DNA of 64,000 nucleotides from Lewinellaceae bacterium (GTDB lineage: Bacteria; Bacteroidota; Bacteroidia; Chitinophagales; Saprospiraceae). Positions 8,783 to 17,836 of the stretch are shown piece after piece (positions within the stretch are counted from its first letter, which is position 1; each line of letters opens with the position of its first letter). A program made the position numbers and the translations under genes. The DNA lies in NCBI GenBank assembly GCA_016716135.1, contig JADJWX010000023.1, forward strand, positions 1 through 64,000, given 5' to 3'. Under the pieces are notes generated by a model that saw nothing but the letters and a program-made list of their open reading frames with translations, searched no databases and was not told the origin of the DNA.

Positions 8783-9445
8783 TCACACATTCAAATAACT
8801 CATCAGCGAGTCATACCGCTCCTGCAGCGAGTCGGCATAGTCCAGTTCGGCGTACGATTCCTTCACTTCGTATTCGTAGCGGGCAAGCGCCGCAACCACC
8901 CGGCTGAGTTCCTGGCGGTTAATTTTGATGGTGAGTTCCAGCATTTCCGTGCTGGCTTCGGAACTGACAAAAGAACTCAGAATTTTGGCATCCTCCTCTT
9001 CGATGATCCGGGCAATAGTGGCCAGTGAATAATCCCGGCGGTTCATTTCCAAAACCAAAACTCCGCCCGGTTCGGTGAACGAAGCCGAGTTGGCAAAATA
9101 GCGCAGCAGGTCATTCTGGGCGATCAGCCCCAGGTAATTGCCCTGGTCATCGACCACCGGGATCACCGTCAGCCGGTTGTCGCCCATAACGCGCATCACT
9201 TCAAACAAGTGATCGGAGCTGTGTACGGCAAAGCGGCCGGGCATGGCGAGGTTGTACTCCGCAATCGGTTCGTACAATTTGTGGTTGAAAATATCTTCTT
9301 CGGAAAGTATCCCGACCAGCCGCTCGCCATCCACTACGGGAAGATGTTTAACGTGGTGATCATTCAAAGCGTGAAAGGCGTCTCTTCCCGTTTGCTCTAC
9401 TTTTAGTGCAGGAATGTCGTAAGCGATAAACGATTCAGCAGTCAT
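8783..9445 (-). CDS. CBS domain-containing protein
   Basis: 220 aa with two CBS repeats (about 1-60 with HHVKHLPVVDGERLVGILSEEDI, and 75-130 with RLTVIPVVDDQGNYLGLIAQNDLL) and a C-terminal ACT-like regulatory region (about 140-205). Such proteins bind adenine nucleotides and act as energy or ligand sensors. No enzyme domain is fused to it. It is divergent from the aminotransferase gene with 192 bp between them, so its partner is not evident. Confidence 0.88.
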   Translation of the reverse strand: MTAESFIAYDIPALKVEQTGRDAFHALNDHHVKHLPVVDGERLVGILSEEDIFNHKLYEPIAEYNLAMPGRFAVHSSDHLFEVMRVMGDNRLTVIPVVDDQGNYLGLIAQNDLLRYFANSASFTEPGGVLVLEMNRRDYSLATIARIIEEEDAKILSSFVSSEASTEMLELTIKINRQELSRVVAALARYEYEVKESYAELDYADSLQERYDSLMSYLNV

Positions 9446-9637
9446 AACGTAGTCCTTACAGTAATTAATCCAGGTCGGCTGATTCCGGGTTGAATGGTTA
9501 AAATGATGTTTCTTCGGGGCGCAATTGCCAGGTATTTAAACGATTAAACAGAAAATCAGCCATTTTGATCTTTAGACGCTCGGCAAGTTCAGGACGCCAC
9601 AAATATTCGTGCAAAAATCTTTACATCCAAATTAAAT

Positions 9638-10819
9638 ATGCTCAGTACGCGACAAATGTTCCTTAAGCATCTCGCCCAAACGTCGCCGGCGCCTCTGGCC
9701 CTGGAGATCGAACGGGCGGCCGGGCTTTACCTGTACGACACTGCCGGCAAGCGCTATCTCGACCTGATCGCGGGCATCGGCGTCAGCGGCCTCGGGCACC
9801 GGCACCCGCGGGTGGAAGCCGCCGTGCAAGAACAATTGGCCCGGTACTGGCACACCCTGGTTTACGGCGAATACGTGCTGGCGCCGCAGGTCCAGCTGGC
9901 GACGCTGCTGGCCGCGCAACTGCCCGGCCTCGACGCGGTGTACCTCGTCAACTCCGGCACCGAAGCCACCGAGGGCGCCATGAAACTCGCCAAACGCCAC
10001 ACCGGGCGCCCCGGCATTGTCGCCTGTCGCAACGCTTACCACGGCAGCACCCAGGGCGCCGCCAGCCTGATGGCGCCCATCGACTTTACCCTGCCGTACC
10101 ACCCGCTGCTGCCCGGCATTCGCCACATCGACTTCAACAGCGATGCCGGCCTGGAAAAGATCGACCGGCATGTGGCGGCAGTGATCGTGGAAACGGTACA
10201 GGCCGAATCGGGGATTCATACCCCGCGCCCAGCCTGGTTGCAAGCCCTGCGCCGCCGCTGCGACGAAACAGGCGCCCTGCTGGTGCTCGATGAAATTCAG
10301 GCCGGATATGGCCGTACCGGGAGTTTGTTTGCGTTCGAACAATACGGCATACGGCCCGATATTTTGTTGCTGGCCAAAGGTTTTGGCGGCGGCATGCCGA
10401 TCGGCGCGTTCATCGCTCCCCGCGAAATCATGCAGGTATTGTCGGTCGATCCGCCACTGGGGCATATCACCACTTTTGGCGGCCATCCGGTGTGTGCGGC
10501 GGCGGCGCTGGCTACCTTGCAGGAGTTGCTGGAAACCGACCTGATTGCGCAGGTGCCGGCCAAGGAAAAATTGTTTCGCGAGTTGCTGGTGCATCCCGCC
10601 ATTCGCGAGGTACGCAGTGCCGGGCTCTGGCTGGCTGTCGACCTGGGCAGTGCAGCCGCCGTACAACAGGCCATCCGGCATTGCCTGGAGCGGGGCGTGA
10701 TCACCGACTGGTTTTTGTTTAACGACCGGAGCTTGCGCATTGCACCACCGCTGACGATCGGGGAAGTCGAGATACGCGAGGCCTGCGCGGTGATTTTAGA
10801 GGGTTTGTATCGCCTGTAA
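9638..10819 (+). CDS. Class III PLP-dependent aminotransferase (acetylornithine aminotransferase-like)
   Basis: 393 aa. Class III signatures are present: VYLVNSGTEATEGAMKLAKR, the PLP aspartate in VLDEIQAGYGRTG, and the Schiff-base lysine in LLLAKGFGGGMPIGAFI. This subgroup covers acetylornithine, ornithine and related omega-amino transaminases. No arg, ect or lys biosynthesis neighbours are present to fix the substrate. GC is high and codon use matches its neighbours. Confidence 0.9.
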   Translation: MLSTRQMFLKHLAQTSPAPLALEIERAAGLYLYDTAGKRYLDLIAGIGVSGLGHRHPRVEAAVQEQLARYWHTLVYGEYVLAPQVQLATLLAAQLPGLDAVYLVNSGTEATEGAMKLAKRHTGRPGIVACRNAYHGSTQGAASLMAPIDFTLPYHPLLPGIRHIDFNSDAGLEKIDRHVAAVIVETVQAESGIHTPRPAWLQALRRRCDETGALLVLDEIQAGYGRTGSLFAFEQYGIRPDILLLAKGFGGGMPIGAFIAPREIMQVLSVDPPLGHITTFGGHPVCAAAALATLQELLETDLIAQVPAKEKLFRELLVHPAIREVRSAGLWLAVDLGSAAAVQQAIRHCLERGVITDWFLFNDRSLRIAPPLTIGEVEIREACAVILEGLYRL

Positions 10820-10903
10820 TATGCCGGATGCACCTGGTTTTGCTAAAAAAGGTGCAAATTGCAGCAACATCCCAACTCCGGCAACCAAACAAAACGACTT
10901 GAC

Positions 10904-13096
10904 ATGCTTAGGAAAATGCTCTTGCTGCTCCTGATCGGGTTGAATACTGCTGCCCTTCAGGCCCAGCCCTGCAACTCGCAAAGCAACAACCTGCTCCAAA
11001 ATTCGCGCACCTTCGGATACGGCATTCCCAACGTACAAGACCCTCCCGGATTTCTGGCGCCCGCCCCCTATGTTTACACCACTACCACACCACCCGGCCA
11101 GGGGGAATACACCATTGCGCATAATACGGCCAGTTGGGGTGGGGCGGCACTCAACTGGGTCGATACCGAAGATGCCAGCATAACTCCCATCGGCTACATG
11201 ATGGTGGTGAACAGCCAGACAAATCCCGGGGCTTTTTGGGCAGAAACGCTCCCGCTTTGCGCTCCGGGCAATTACATCCTGAGCTTCGATGCCATCAATT
11301 TATACGACCCGGGGCTTCCGCTGCAACCGCCACCTGCCTTTGAGTTGTTTGTAAACGGCGCGCCGGTTGCCAACTTCGGTATTCTTCAGGCCGATGGTTC
11401 CTGGAACAGCTACACGGCAACGTTTACCATAAATGCCGCGGGCCCCACGCCTTTTGAACTGGTGAACAACACACCGGGCAACCCCGGCAATGTATTTGCC
11501 ATCGACAACCTCTCCCTGATACGTTGCGGCCCCGAGCTTTCCCTCACCGAACTAAATCCTAAATTCCACTGTCCGGGCGACTCGATTGGCATGACGGTCA
11601 CTCTCGGCCCCAACACGTACCCCGATCCCTGGTTTCAGTGGCAACTCTCCACCGATGCCGGCCAAAACTGGGGCAACTACGGCGCACCGACCAACCAGCC
11701 CGGCTTTACGATCTTCAACCTGCCCATTGCAGCCTGGATCCGGCTGGCTGCCGCCCCCAGCCAGCCGGAACTGAGCAACCCGTTTTGTGTGACCTACTCC
11801 GGCCCTTTCCCGGTGGCCTTCCTGCCGCCCGAGCAATGCAGTGCCGCCATTACAAGCATCGGCGCGCTCTGCACCGGCAACCAGGGGGCAAACGGTTTCC
11901 CAAACGGTGACTTCGGCAGTGGCCCCGACAATGTGCTCCCTTTCGACCCCGGCTATGCCCCGGGCTATGTATACGAATTTAACCCGCCACCGAATGACGG
12001 CACCTACACCATTACCAACAATACCGCCCCTTGGGGAGGCTTTGCCGCAGACTCCTGGATCAATATTTTTAACAACAGTCCGGACACCAACGGCTACATG
12101 ATGGTCGTGAATGCCAGCCCCGAACCCGGGCTTTTTTACGAACAAACGATCCCGGTTTGCGAAAACACGCTGTACGAATTCTCCTGCGACGTCATTTCGA
12201 TGAATTGGCCCATTTTCATCGGTACACTGGCCGAACCGAATATTTCTTTTGTCATTGACGGGGTGGAGGTGTTTGCCAGTGGTAATATTCCCATCGACAG
12301 TACCTGGCGTACCTTCGGTTTTAGCATAACCACGGCTCCGGGCGTGAGCCAACTCACGCTTGGCTTGCGCAACAACACACCGGGCGGGCAGATGAACATA
12401 GGCAATGACTTTGCCATCGACAACATTACGTTTCACGCTTGCGGCCCCGATGTGAGCGTGACGGAACTCAGCCCTTCGCCCTATTGCGCCGGCGATGATG
12501 CCCGCCTGGAAGCTGCTGTCGGACCGGGATTTGACAGCCCGGAGTTGCAGTGGCAAATTTCACTCGACGGCGGGCAAACCTGGCAGGACTTTGGCGGGCC
12601 CACCATGCAAACGGAGGTCATAGTGCCCAATCTTCAACAAAATACTGCAGTGCGGGTACTGGCCGCCGAAACTGCCGCCAACCTGGCTAATCCGACCTGT
12701 CGGTTGCCTTCCAACTGGATTTATCTGCCGGTTTACCCGAATTGGAACATTACGGTGTACGACACCATTTGCCAGGGGCAATCGTATGTTTTTGGAAATC
12801 AAACCTTGTACGATCCGGGTACTTACCAGACGCAATTAACCTCCATATTCGGATGCGATAGTTTGGTAACGCTGCATCTGGCACTGGGCGCCCTAACAGG
12901 GCAGCGCTACGGCTTCTATTTGTCAAGGCCAGGCGTACACCTTCGGCGCAAATACGCTGTACGACCCGGGAGTTTATCAGGAATTATTTACCACGCCCGA
13001 CGGCTGCGACAGTGTGGTGACGCTGACGCTCGACGTGTATCAGCTCAGCGGTACCGAAACGGCCACTATCTGCCGGGGGCAATCGTATGTTTTTGA
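10904..13096 (+). CDS. Large secreted repeat protein, N-terminal part (reading frame breaks at about 12900)
   Basis: A signal peptide (MLRKMLLLLLIGLNTAALQAQ) follows the ATG at 10904. Two homologous modules follow (about residues 20-320 and 325-620), each with a jelly-roll-like lectin or binding region (GYMMVVNSQTNPGAFW / GYMMVVNASPEPGLFY; FAIDNLSLI / FAIDNITFH) and an Ig-like tail (QWQLSTDAGQNW / QWQISLDGGQTW). The 50-residue GCDS repeats then begin. At 12899-12901 one extra G changes frame, and everything after LHLALGALTG to 13096 is out of frame. The same protein continues in the next frame up to 14468. Confidence 0.8.
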   Translation: MLRKMLLLLLIGLNTAALQAQPCNSQSNNLLQNSRTFGYGIPNVQDPPGFLAPAPYVYTTTTPPGQGEYTIAHNTASWGGAALNWVDTEDASITPIGYMMVVNSQTNPGAFWAETLPLCAPGNYILSFDAINLYDPGLPLQPPPAFELFVNGAPVANFGILQADGSWNSYTATFTINAAGPTPFELVNNTPGNPGNVFAIDNLSLIRCGPELSLTELNPKFHCPGDSIGMTVTLGPNTYPDPWFQWQLSTDAGQNWGNYGAPTNQPGFTIFNLPIAAWIRLAAAPSQPELSNPFCVTYSGPFPVAFLPPEQCSAAITSIGALCTGNQGANGFPNGDFGSGPDNVLPFDPGYAPGYVYEFNPPPNDGTYTITNNTAPWGGFAADSWINIFNNSPDTNGYMMVVNASPEPGLFYEQTIPVCENTLYEFSCDVISMNWPIFIGTLAEPNISFVIDGVEVFASGNIPIDSTWRTFGFSITTAPGVSQLTLGLRNNTPGGQMNIGNDFAIDNITFHACGPDVSVTELSPSPYCAGDDARLEAAVGPGFDSPELQWQISLDGGQTWQDFGGPTMQTEVIVPNLQQNTAVRVLAAETAANLANPTCRLPSNWIYLPVYPNWNITVYDTICQGQSYVFGNQTLYDPGTYQTQLTSIFGCDSLVTLHLALGALTGQRYGFYLSRPGVHLRRKYAVRPGSLSGIIYHARRLRQCGDADARRVSAQRYRNGHYLPGAIVCF

Positions 13097-14468
13097 CAAT
13101 GCCGTGCTTTACGATGCCGGCGTTTATCAAAAAACGCTCACCACGCCCGATGGCTGCGACAGTGTGGTCACCCTGACCCTCGACGTGTATCAGCTCAGCG
13201 GTACCGAAACGGCCACTATCTGCCGGGGACAATCGTATGTTTTTGACAATGCCGTGCTTTACGATGCCGGCGTTTATCAAAAAACGCTCACCACGCCCGA
13301 CGGCTGCGACAGTGTGGTCACCCTGACCCTCGATGTATACCAACTAAGTGGAACAGCGACCGCAGCCATTTGTGCGGGCGACGAGTATGTATTTGGACTA
13401 AAGCATTTGTACTCGGCAGGTGTTTACGAAGAAACTTTTTTTACCGCAGACGGCTGTGATAGTTTGGTAACGCTTACGCTAACCGTGGAGGATATCAACG
13501 ATTTTCAACTGACCGGCGATACGGTAATTTGTCCGGGCGACAGCGCCGTGCTGCGCACCGTTGATCTGTTTGCCAGCTACAAGTGGTCGACCGGCGTAAC
13601 TACGCCAACGACTAAAGTCGGGAAAGCGGGCTGGTATGCCGTTACCGTCACCTCGGCGCTCGGCTGTACCGATATCAACAGCATTTATGTGGCGCAACCG
13701 CAGATTCTGATGGACATTCAACTGACCGACCCGTTGTGCTTTGGCGATCGCAACGGCCGCATCGATTTTACCCAGTTGCAGGGGGCTACACCTTTCCGGT
13801 TTTCGCTGAATGGTAGTCCGTTCCAAAGCGATTCATCATTCACCAATTTACCATCGGATACGTATGACATCCGGGTTCGGGATTCAATCGGCTGCCTCAG
13901 TGCGCTGACCCTGCAATTGCAGGCGCCGCCCCTCTTAACGGTCGATGTCGGGCCTGACCTTACCCTTGATTTTGGCGACAGTACACAATTGACAGCCACG
14001 ACCAACCTGCCGGTAGTAGCCTGGCAATGGGAGCCGCCGGAGGGGTTGAGTTGCTCGGATTGTCCGTCGCCCTTGGCCATTCCGCCGGCGAATACCAGTT
14101 ATGCCGTTACCGTTACCGACGCAAATGGCTGTACGGCAGAGGCCGAGGTGGCTATCCGCCTGGTCACCGAACGCCGGGTATACGTGCCGAATGCGTTCAG
14201 CCCGAACCTGGACGGTGTGAATGATTATTTCACCGTGTTCACAGGGCCGGGAGTTGCGTTGATCCGCCAATTGGGCGTCTACGATCGCTGGGGCACGCAT
14301 GTTTTCTCGGCGCCGGAAAATCAGTTGCCCGATGCCGGCAGTTTGCGGTGGGACGGTACGTACCGGGGCAAGGCGTTACAGCCCGGCGTTTTTGTCTGGT
14401 TTGTGGAAGTGGAATTTGTGGATGGCAGTACGGAGGTGTTCAGGGGCGATGTGGTTCTGGTTCGCTGA
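13014..14468 (+). CDS. Same secreted protein, C-terminal part with T9SS type B (gliding-associated) sorting domain
   Basis: Continuation of the 10904 gene. The homologous frame is really open from about 12900 (GSATASICQGQAYTFG), so the apparent start at 13014 is not a true start. It contains further 50-aa repeats of the form CxGxxYxFxxxxLYxxGVYxxTxxxxDGCDSxVTLxLxV, a SprB-like repeat (DPLCFGDRNGRIDF), and a C-terminal type B sorting domain (YVPNAFSPNLDGVNDYF, LGVYDRWGTHVF, GVFVWFVEVEF). The intact product would be about 1190 aa, exported by T9SS to the cell surface, and likely adhesive by analogy with SprB-type proteins. Confidence 0.8.
   Translation: MVTLTLDVYQLSGTETATICRGQSYVFDNAVLYDAGVYQKTLTTPDGCDSVVTLTLDVYQLSGTETATICRGQSYVFDNAVLYDAGVYQKTLTTPDGCDSVVTLTLDVYQLSGTATAAICAGDEYVFGLKHLYSAGVYEETFFTADGCDSLVTLTLTVEDINDFQLTGDTVICPGDSAVLRTVDLFASYKWSTGVTTPTTKVGKAGWYAVTVTSALGCTDINSIYVAQPQILMDIQLTDPLCFGDRNGRIDFTQLQGATPFRFSLNGSPFQSDSSFTNLPSDTYDIRVRDSIGCLSALTLQLQAPPLLTVDVGPDLTLDFGDSTQLTATTNLPVVAWQWEPPEGLSCSDCPSPLAIPPANTSYAVTVTDANGCTAEAEVAIRLVTERRVYVPNAFSPNLDGVNDYFTVFTGPGVALIRQLGVYDRWGTHVFSAPENQLPDAGSLRWDGTYRGKALQPGVFVWFVEVEFVDGSTEVFRGDVVLVR
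13035..13340 (+). repeat. Tandem 150-bp repeat (50-aa coding units), two nearly identical copies
   Basis: Units starting at 13035 and 13185 are almost base-identical over 150 bp; a diverged third unit begins at 13335 and more diverged units lie on both sides. The spacing is an exact multiple of three, so copy number can change without breaking the frame. This fits recent duplication inside a surface protein. Confidence 0.9.
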
Positions 14469-14508
14469 TGCCTGGCGGTAGATGTACGATTTTCCCCAAT
14501 TTTGGTTG

Positions 14509-14516
14509 TACATTTG
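14509..14516 (+). promoter_or_regulatory. TANNTTTG promoter element (TACATTTG) upstream of kelch gene
   Basis: An exact match to the Bacteroidota -7 consensus, 117 bp before the ATG at 14633. I see no clear TTTG box at the expected distance upstream. The intervening leader holds nothing recognisable. Confidence 0.4.
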
Positions 14517-14632
14517 AGTCTAATCCTTCCCTTTTTTCTTCTATTTCCATCGATCGATTTATGGCTGTGCTACAGGAGCGCACCTTGAATTTTTTTAAAC
14601 ATTTCAAATCTGAACCTTAATTCACAGAAATT

Positions 14633-16456
14633 ATGAAATCAAATGAACGAACCTTTGGCATGCAAATCGCCAAACTTGTTGTCCCCATTTGCCGGACTGC
14701 CCTGGTATTCTTTTGGTGCTTTTTACTGGGAAATACGGCACAGGCGCAAGGCGACTGGACCTGGATGAAAGGGCTTAACGGCATCAATCAAAATGGCATC
14801 TACGGGGCGCAAGGCATTGCAGCTCCGGCTAATACACCAGGCGGACGACAATATGCTGCCGGGTGCACCGATGCCTCGGGCAATTTGTGGTTTTTTGGCG
14901 GCCAGGGTTATCCGGCTTCGGGCTCCACAATTGGATTTTTAAATGATTTATGGAAATACAACCCTTCCACCAACGAGTGGACCTGGGTGAAAGGTGATAA
15001 TGCCATCAGTCAAAACGGGGTTTATGGCACCCAGGGCACTTCCGCCGCTGCCAACAAACCCGGCGGACGGTATTACGCGGAAGCCTGGTTTGACGGCGCC
15101 GGGAATTTTTGGATGTTTGGCGGCATCGGTTTCCCGGAATCAGGAAGCACCTCAGGGTATTTGAATGATTTATGGAAATACAACCCTTCCACCAACGAGT
15201 GGACCTGGGTGAAAGGCAGCAAATTGATCAATCAGAGCGGCACTTTTGGCGCCAAAGGAACGCCTGCTGTGGGAAATACGCCCGGTGGGCTGATCGCAAC
15301 TGCCGGCGGAGTGTTGCCTTCCGGGAATTTCTGGCTGCACGGTGGAAACGGTTATAACGGGTCCGGCAGTTCCGGTTACATGAATGACCTCTGGACATTC
15401 GACCCGATATCCGAACAGTGGACCTGGGTTTCGGGCAGCAATGCACCAAACAAGAACGGAGTCTATGGCACGCAAGGCCTTCCCGATGCCGGCAACTTCC
15501 CCGGTGGTCGCGATCGCACGGCGGGATGGTCCGATGCCTCCGGCAACATTTGGATATTTGGCGGCGTGGGCTACCCGGAGAGTGGTTTAACCGGTAACCG
15601 CTTGAACGATTTATGGAAATACGACGCTTCCACCAATCAATGGGTCTGGATGAAAGGCAGTAAGGCCGCGAGTCAATATGCAGTTTACGGCACGCAGGGC
15701 ACACCGGCGCCGGGCAACACACCGGGCGCCCGGGAAGGTACGGCCACCTGGTACGGCAGCACGGGAAAACTCTGGCTGCATGGTGGCGCCGGATTTACCG
15801 CATCGACCACCGGGCGCTTGAGCGATTTGTGGTGTTACGACCCATCGACCAACGAGTGGACCTGGGTAAAAGGCCCGAATACGCCCAATCCGAGCGGTGC
15901 GTTTGGCACGCAGGGCACGGCAGCCCCGGGCAACTATCCCGGCGGCCGTGAAGGCGCCGTGGCCTGGTTGGGGGCTTCCGACGAGCTGTGGCTGTTTGGC
16001 GGGGTTGGCCGGGGAGTTACCGCCTCAAACGGCCATTTAAACGACCTGTGGAAATATGCTCAACCCGAACCGCCTTCAGCAGAAATTGAAGCTTCCGGCA
16101 ATGGCTACCCTATCGAAAACCGCTCAAATACCCCCAGTACGGATAACGGAACGGATTTTGGAGCGGTGCCATCAGGTAGCGGTACGGCTACCTCTACATT
16201 CTCCCTTGGCAATGGCAGTACTTCCGTGCCACTGGAACTTACCGGGGCGCCGCTGGTTACGATCGCCGGGTTGAATGCTGCCGACTTTATGGTGACAGCA
16301 ATGCCGGGCACGCCAATTGCGCCGGGTGGCAGCACAGCTTTTACCGTGGAATTTACCCCTTCAGCCTCCGGCTATCGCTGGGCAATTGTGATCATCACGC
16401 ACACCGACCTGCCGGAAAATCCATTTGTATTTATGGTGAGCGGTTTCGGGCTGTAA
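14633..16456 (+). CDS. Secreted kelch-repeat protein with choice-of-anchor D domain
   Basis: 607 aa. Signal peptide with core TALVFFWCFLLGNTAQAQ. About seven kelch-like blades of 60-70 residues follow, each ending in a form of LNDLWKYNPSTNEWTWVKG and containing a GNxWxFGGxGYPESG-like strand. Residues about 500-607 form an ASPM/SPD-2/Hydin-type Ig domain (choice-of-anchor D; IAGLNAADFMVTA, IAPGGSTAFTVEFTPSA). No C-terminal T9SS domain is visible, so the export route beyond the signal peptide is unclear. Two stretches near 14940 and 15161 are identical over more than 50 bp, a sign of blade duplication. Confidence 0.85.
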   Translation: MKSNERTFGMQIAKLVVPICRTALVFFWCFLLGNTAQAQGDWTWMKGLNGINQNGIYGAQGIAAPANTPGGRQYAAGCTDASGNLWFFGGQGYPASGSTIGFLNDLWKYNPSTNEWTWVKGDNAISQNGVYGTQGTSAAANKPGGRYYAEAWFDGAGNFWMFGGIGFPESGSTSGYLNDLWKYNPSTNEWTWVKGSKLINQSGTFGAKGTPAVGNTPGGLIATAGGVLPSGNFWLHGGNGYNGSGSSGYMNDLWTFDPISEQWTWVSGSNAPNKNGVYGTQGLPDAGNFPGGRDRTAGWSDASGNIWIFGGVGYPESGLTGNRLNDLWKYDASTNQWVWMKGSKAASQYAVYGTQGTPAPGNTPGAREGTATWYGSTGKLWLHGGAGFTASTTGRLSDLWCYDPSTNEWTWVKGPNTPNPSGAFGTQGTAAPGNYPGGREGAVAWLGASDELWLFGGVGRGVTASNGHLNDLWKYAQPEPPSAEIEASGNGYPIENRSNTPSTDNGTDFGAVPSGSGTATSTFSLGNGSTSVPLELTGAPLVTIAGLNAADFMVTAMPGTPIAPGGSTAFTVEFTPSASGYRWAIVIITHTDLPENPFVFMVSGFGL

Positions 16457-16603
16457 AGATTTATCCGTATTTTCGATAAAACGTTGCAAGTAAGCAATTT
16501 GAAATGAGGCTTCCGGAGGCACCCCGGAAACCCTGAAGTTTTTTACCTGATTTTATTTGCTTAAAATTACGCTCTCATTTGATGGTCCCTCCAAAACTTG
16601 CAC

Positions 16604-16993
16604 ATGGCAGCCAACCAAATAGAAATCATCCTGAGCCGGCAATTAGCCGACTGCCTTTCCATCCCGATCTTCCTGACCGACCCGGAGGGCAATTTGCTTT
16701 TTTACAATGAGCCAGCGGAAGAACTCCTGGGGAAACGCTATGAAGAAACCGGCCGCATGCCTGTGGAAGAGTGGTCGACTATTTTTAAACCGATCGGCGA
16801 AGACGGCAACCCCCTGGAACCGCAAGACCTGCCTTTGGTAAAAACGCTGATGCACCAACGGCCCGCGCATGGCACGTTTTTGATTGAAAGTCTGCAGGGC
16901 GAACGGATCAAAATATCCGTAACGGCCTATCCGGTAATCGGCCGCCCCGACCGGTTTTTGGGAGCCGTAGCTATTTTTTGGAAAACAGAATAA
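16604..16993 (+). CDS. Small PAS-domain protein
   Basis: 129 aa, a single PAS fold (LSIPIFLTDPEGNLLFYNEPAEELLGKRYEE) with no output domain. The ATG at 16604 is the likely start. The stop is two bases before the start of the metallo-hydrolase gene, so the two are almost certainly cotranscribed, and the PAS protein may provide sensing for the enzyme or for a distant partner. It could bind a small ligand or a flavin; no diagnostic residues are evident. Confidence 0.8.
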   Translation: MAANQIEIILSRQLADCLSIPIFLTDPEGNLLFYNEPAEELLGKRYEETGRMPVEEWSTIFKPIGEDGNPLEPQDLPLVKTLMHQRPAHGTFLIESLQGERIKISVTAYPVIGRPDRFLGAVAIFWKTE

Positions 16994-16995
16994 CC

Positions 16996-17832
16996 ATGGA
17001 TATCACGATTTGGGGAACCCGTGGTTCATTGCCTGCACCCAGCCCCGAAAACAATTTTTTTGGTGGAAATACATCCTGCGTCCAGGTAACCGAGGGCGAT
17101 ACCCTGCTGATTCTGGATGCCGGGTCGGGAATCCGGCGCCTGGGTGACAACTTTCCCGCCGGCGTTTCCCGGATCGATATTTTACTGACCCATCTGCACA
17201 TGGACCACATCATGGGCCTGGGATTTTTTTTGCCCCTGTACAACCCGCGAATGGAGGTGAATATCTGGGGTCCGACCAGCACCAAAGAACCCCTGCTAAA
17301 CCGCTTGCAACGCTACCTCTCGCCTCCGCTTTTTCCCATACGCCTGCAAGACCTGCCCTGCCGCCCGAATATTATCGAGATCAACCACAGTACTTTTTCA
17401 ATCGGCAATCTGGCGATCCAATCCGCTTACGTATGCCACCCGGGACCTACGATCGGCTACCGGATCGAAAACGGGCATTCCGTCCTGACGTACATGCCCG
17501 ACCACGAGCCGGCCCTGGGCTCGGCGCATTTCCCCGACGAGCCCGAATGGACCTCGGGGTATGCTCTGGCCCGCAACGCCGATTTGCTGCTGCACGATGC
17601 CCAATACACTTCCGAAGAATACGAACCCCGGGTGGGTTGGGGGCACAGCTCAATGGTGGACGCCTTAAAATTTGGTGCAATGACGGCTGTGAAAAAAATG
17701 CTGTTTTTTCACCACGACCCTTCTCATTCCGATTCCTATTTGCGTCACCTCCTGAACAAAGCCCTTGGCGACAAACAACCGCCTTTCGATGTGGATATCG
17801 CGGCAGAAGGTGATGTGTTTACGCTGCCCTGA
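16996..17832 (+). CDS. MBL-fold metallo-hydrolase
   Basis: 278 aa, MBL fold. The metal site THLHMDHIMG is intact (HxHxDH), with further candidate ligands in VCHPGP, LLLHDAQYT and GWGHSS. The opening MDITIWGTRGSLPAPSPENNFFGGNTSC is typical of the family that groups with PAS/GAF and cyclase-associated proteins and with beta-lactamase-like phosphodiesterases. The start is two bases after the PAS gene stop, giving a tight two-gene operon. The substrate is unknown; a cyclic nucleotide or RNA-type phosphodiester is possible by family only. Confidence 0.88.
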   Translation: MDITIWGTRGSLPAPSPENNFFGGNTSCVQVTEGDTLLILDAGSGIRRLGDNFPAGVSRIDILLTHLHMDHIMGLGFFLPLYNPRMEVNIWGPTSTKEPLLNRLQRYLSPPLFPIRLQDLPCRPNIIEINHSTFSIGNLAIQSAYVCHPGPTIGYRIENGHSVLTYMPDHEPALGSAHFPDEPEWTSGYALARNADLLLHDAQYTSEEYEPRVGWGHSSMVDALKFGAMTAVKKMLFFHHDPSHSDSYLRHLLNKALGDKQPPFDVDIAAEGDVFTLP

Positions 17833-17836
17833 TCGT

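Noticed and set aside
13035..13340. Possible CRISPR-like direct repeats
   Set aside because: The units are 150 bp, contiguous, in frame and coding; there are no spacers.
14348..14620. Small plus-strand frame between the T9SS type B gene and the kelch gene
   Set aside because: It overlaps the sorting domain in another frame and the leader; no start or family support.
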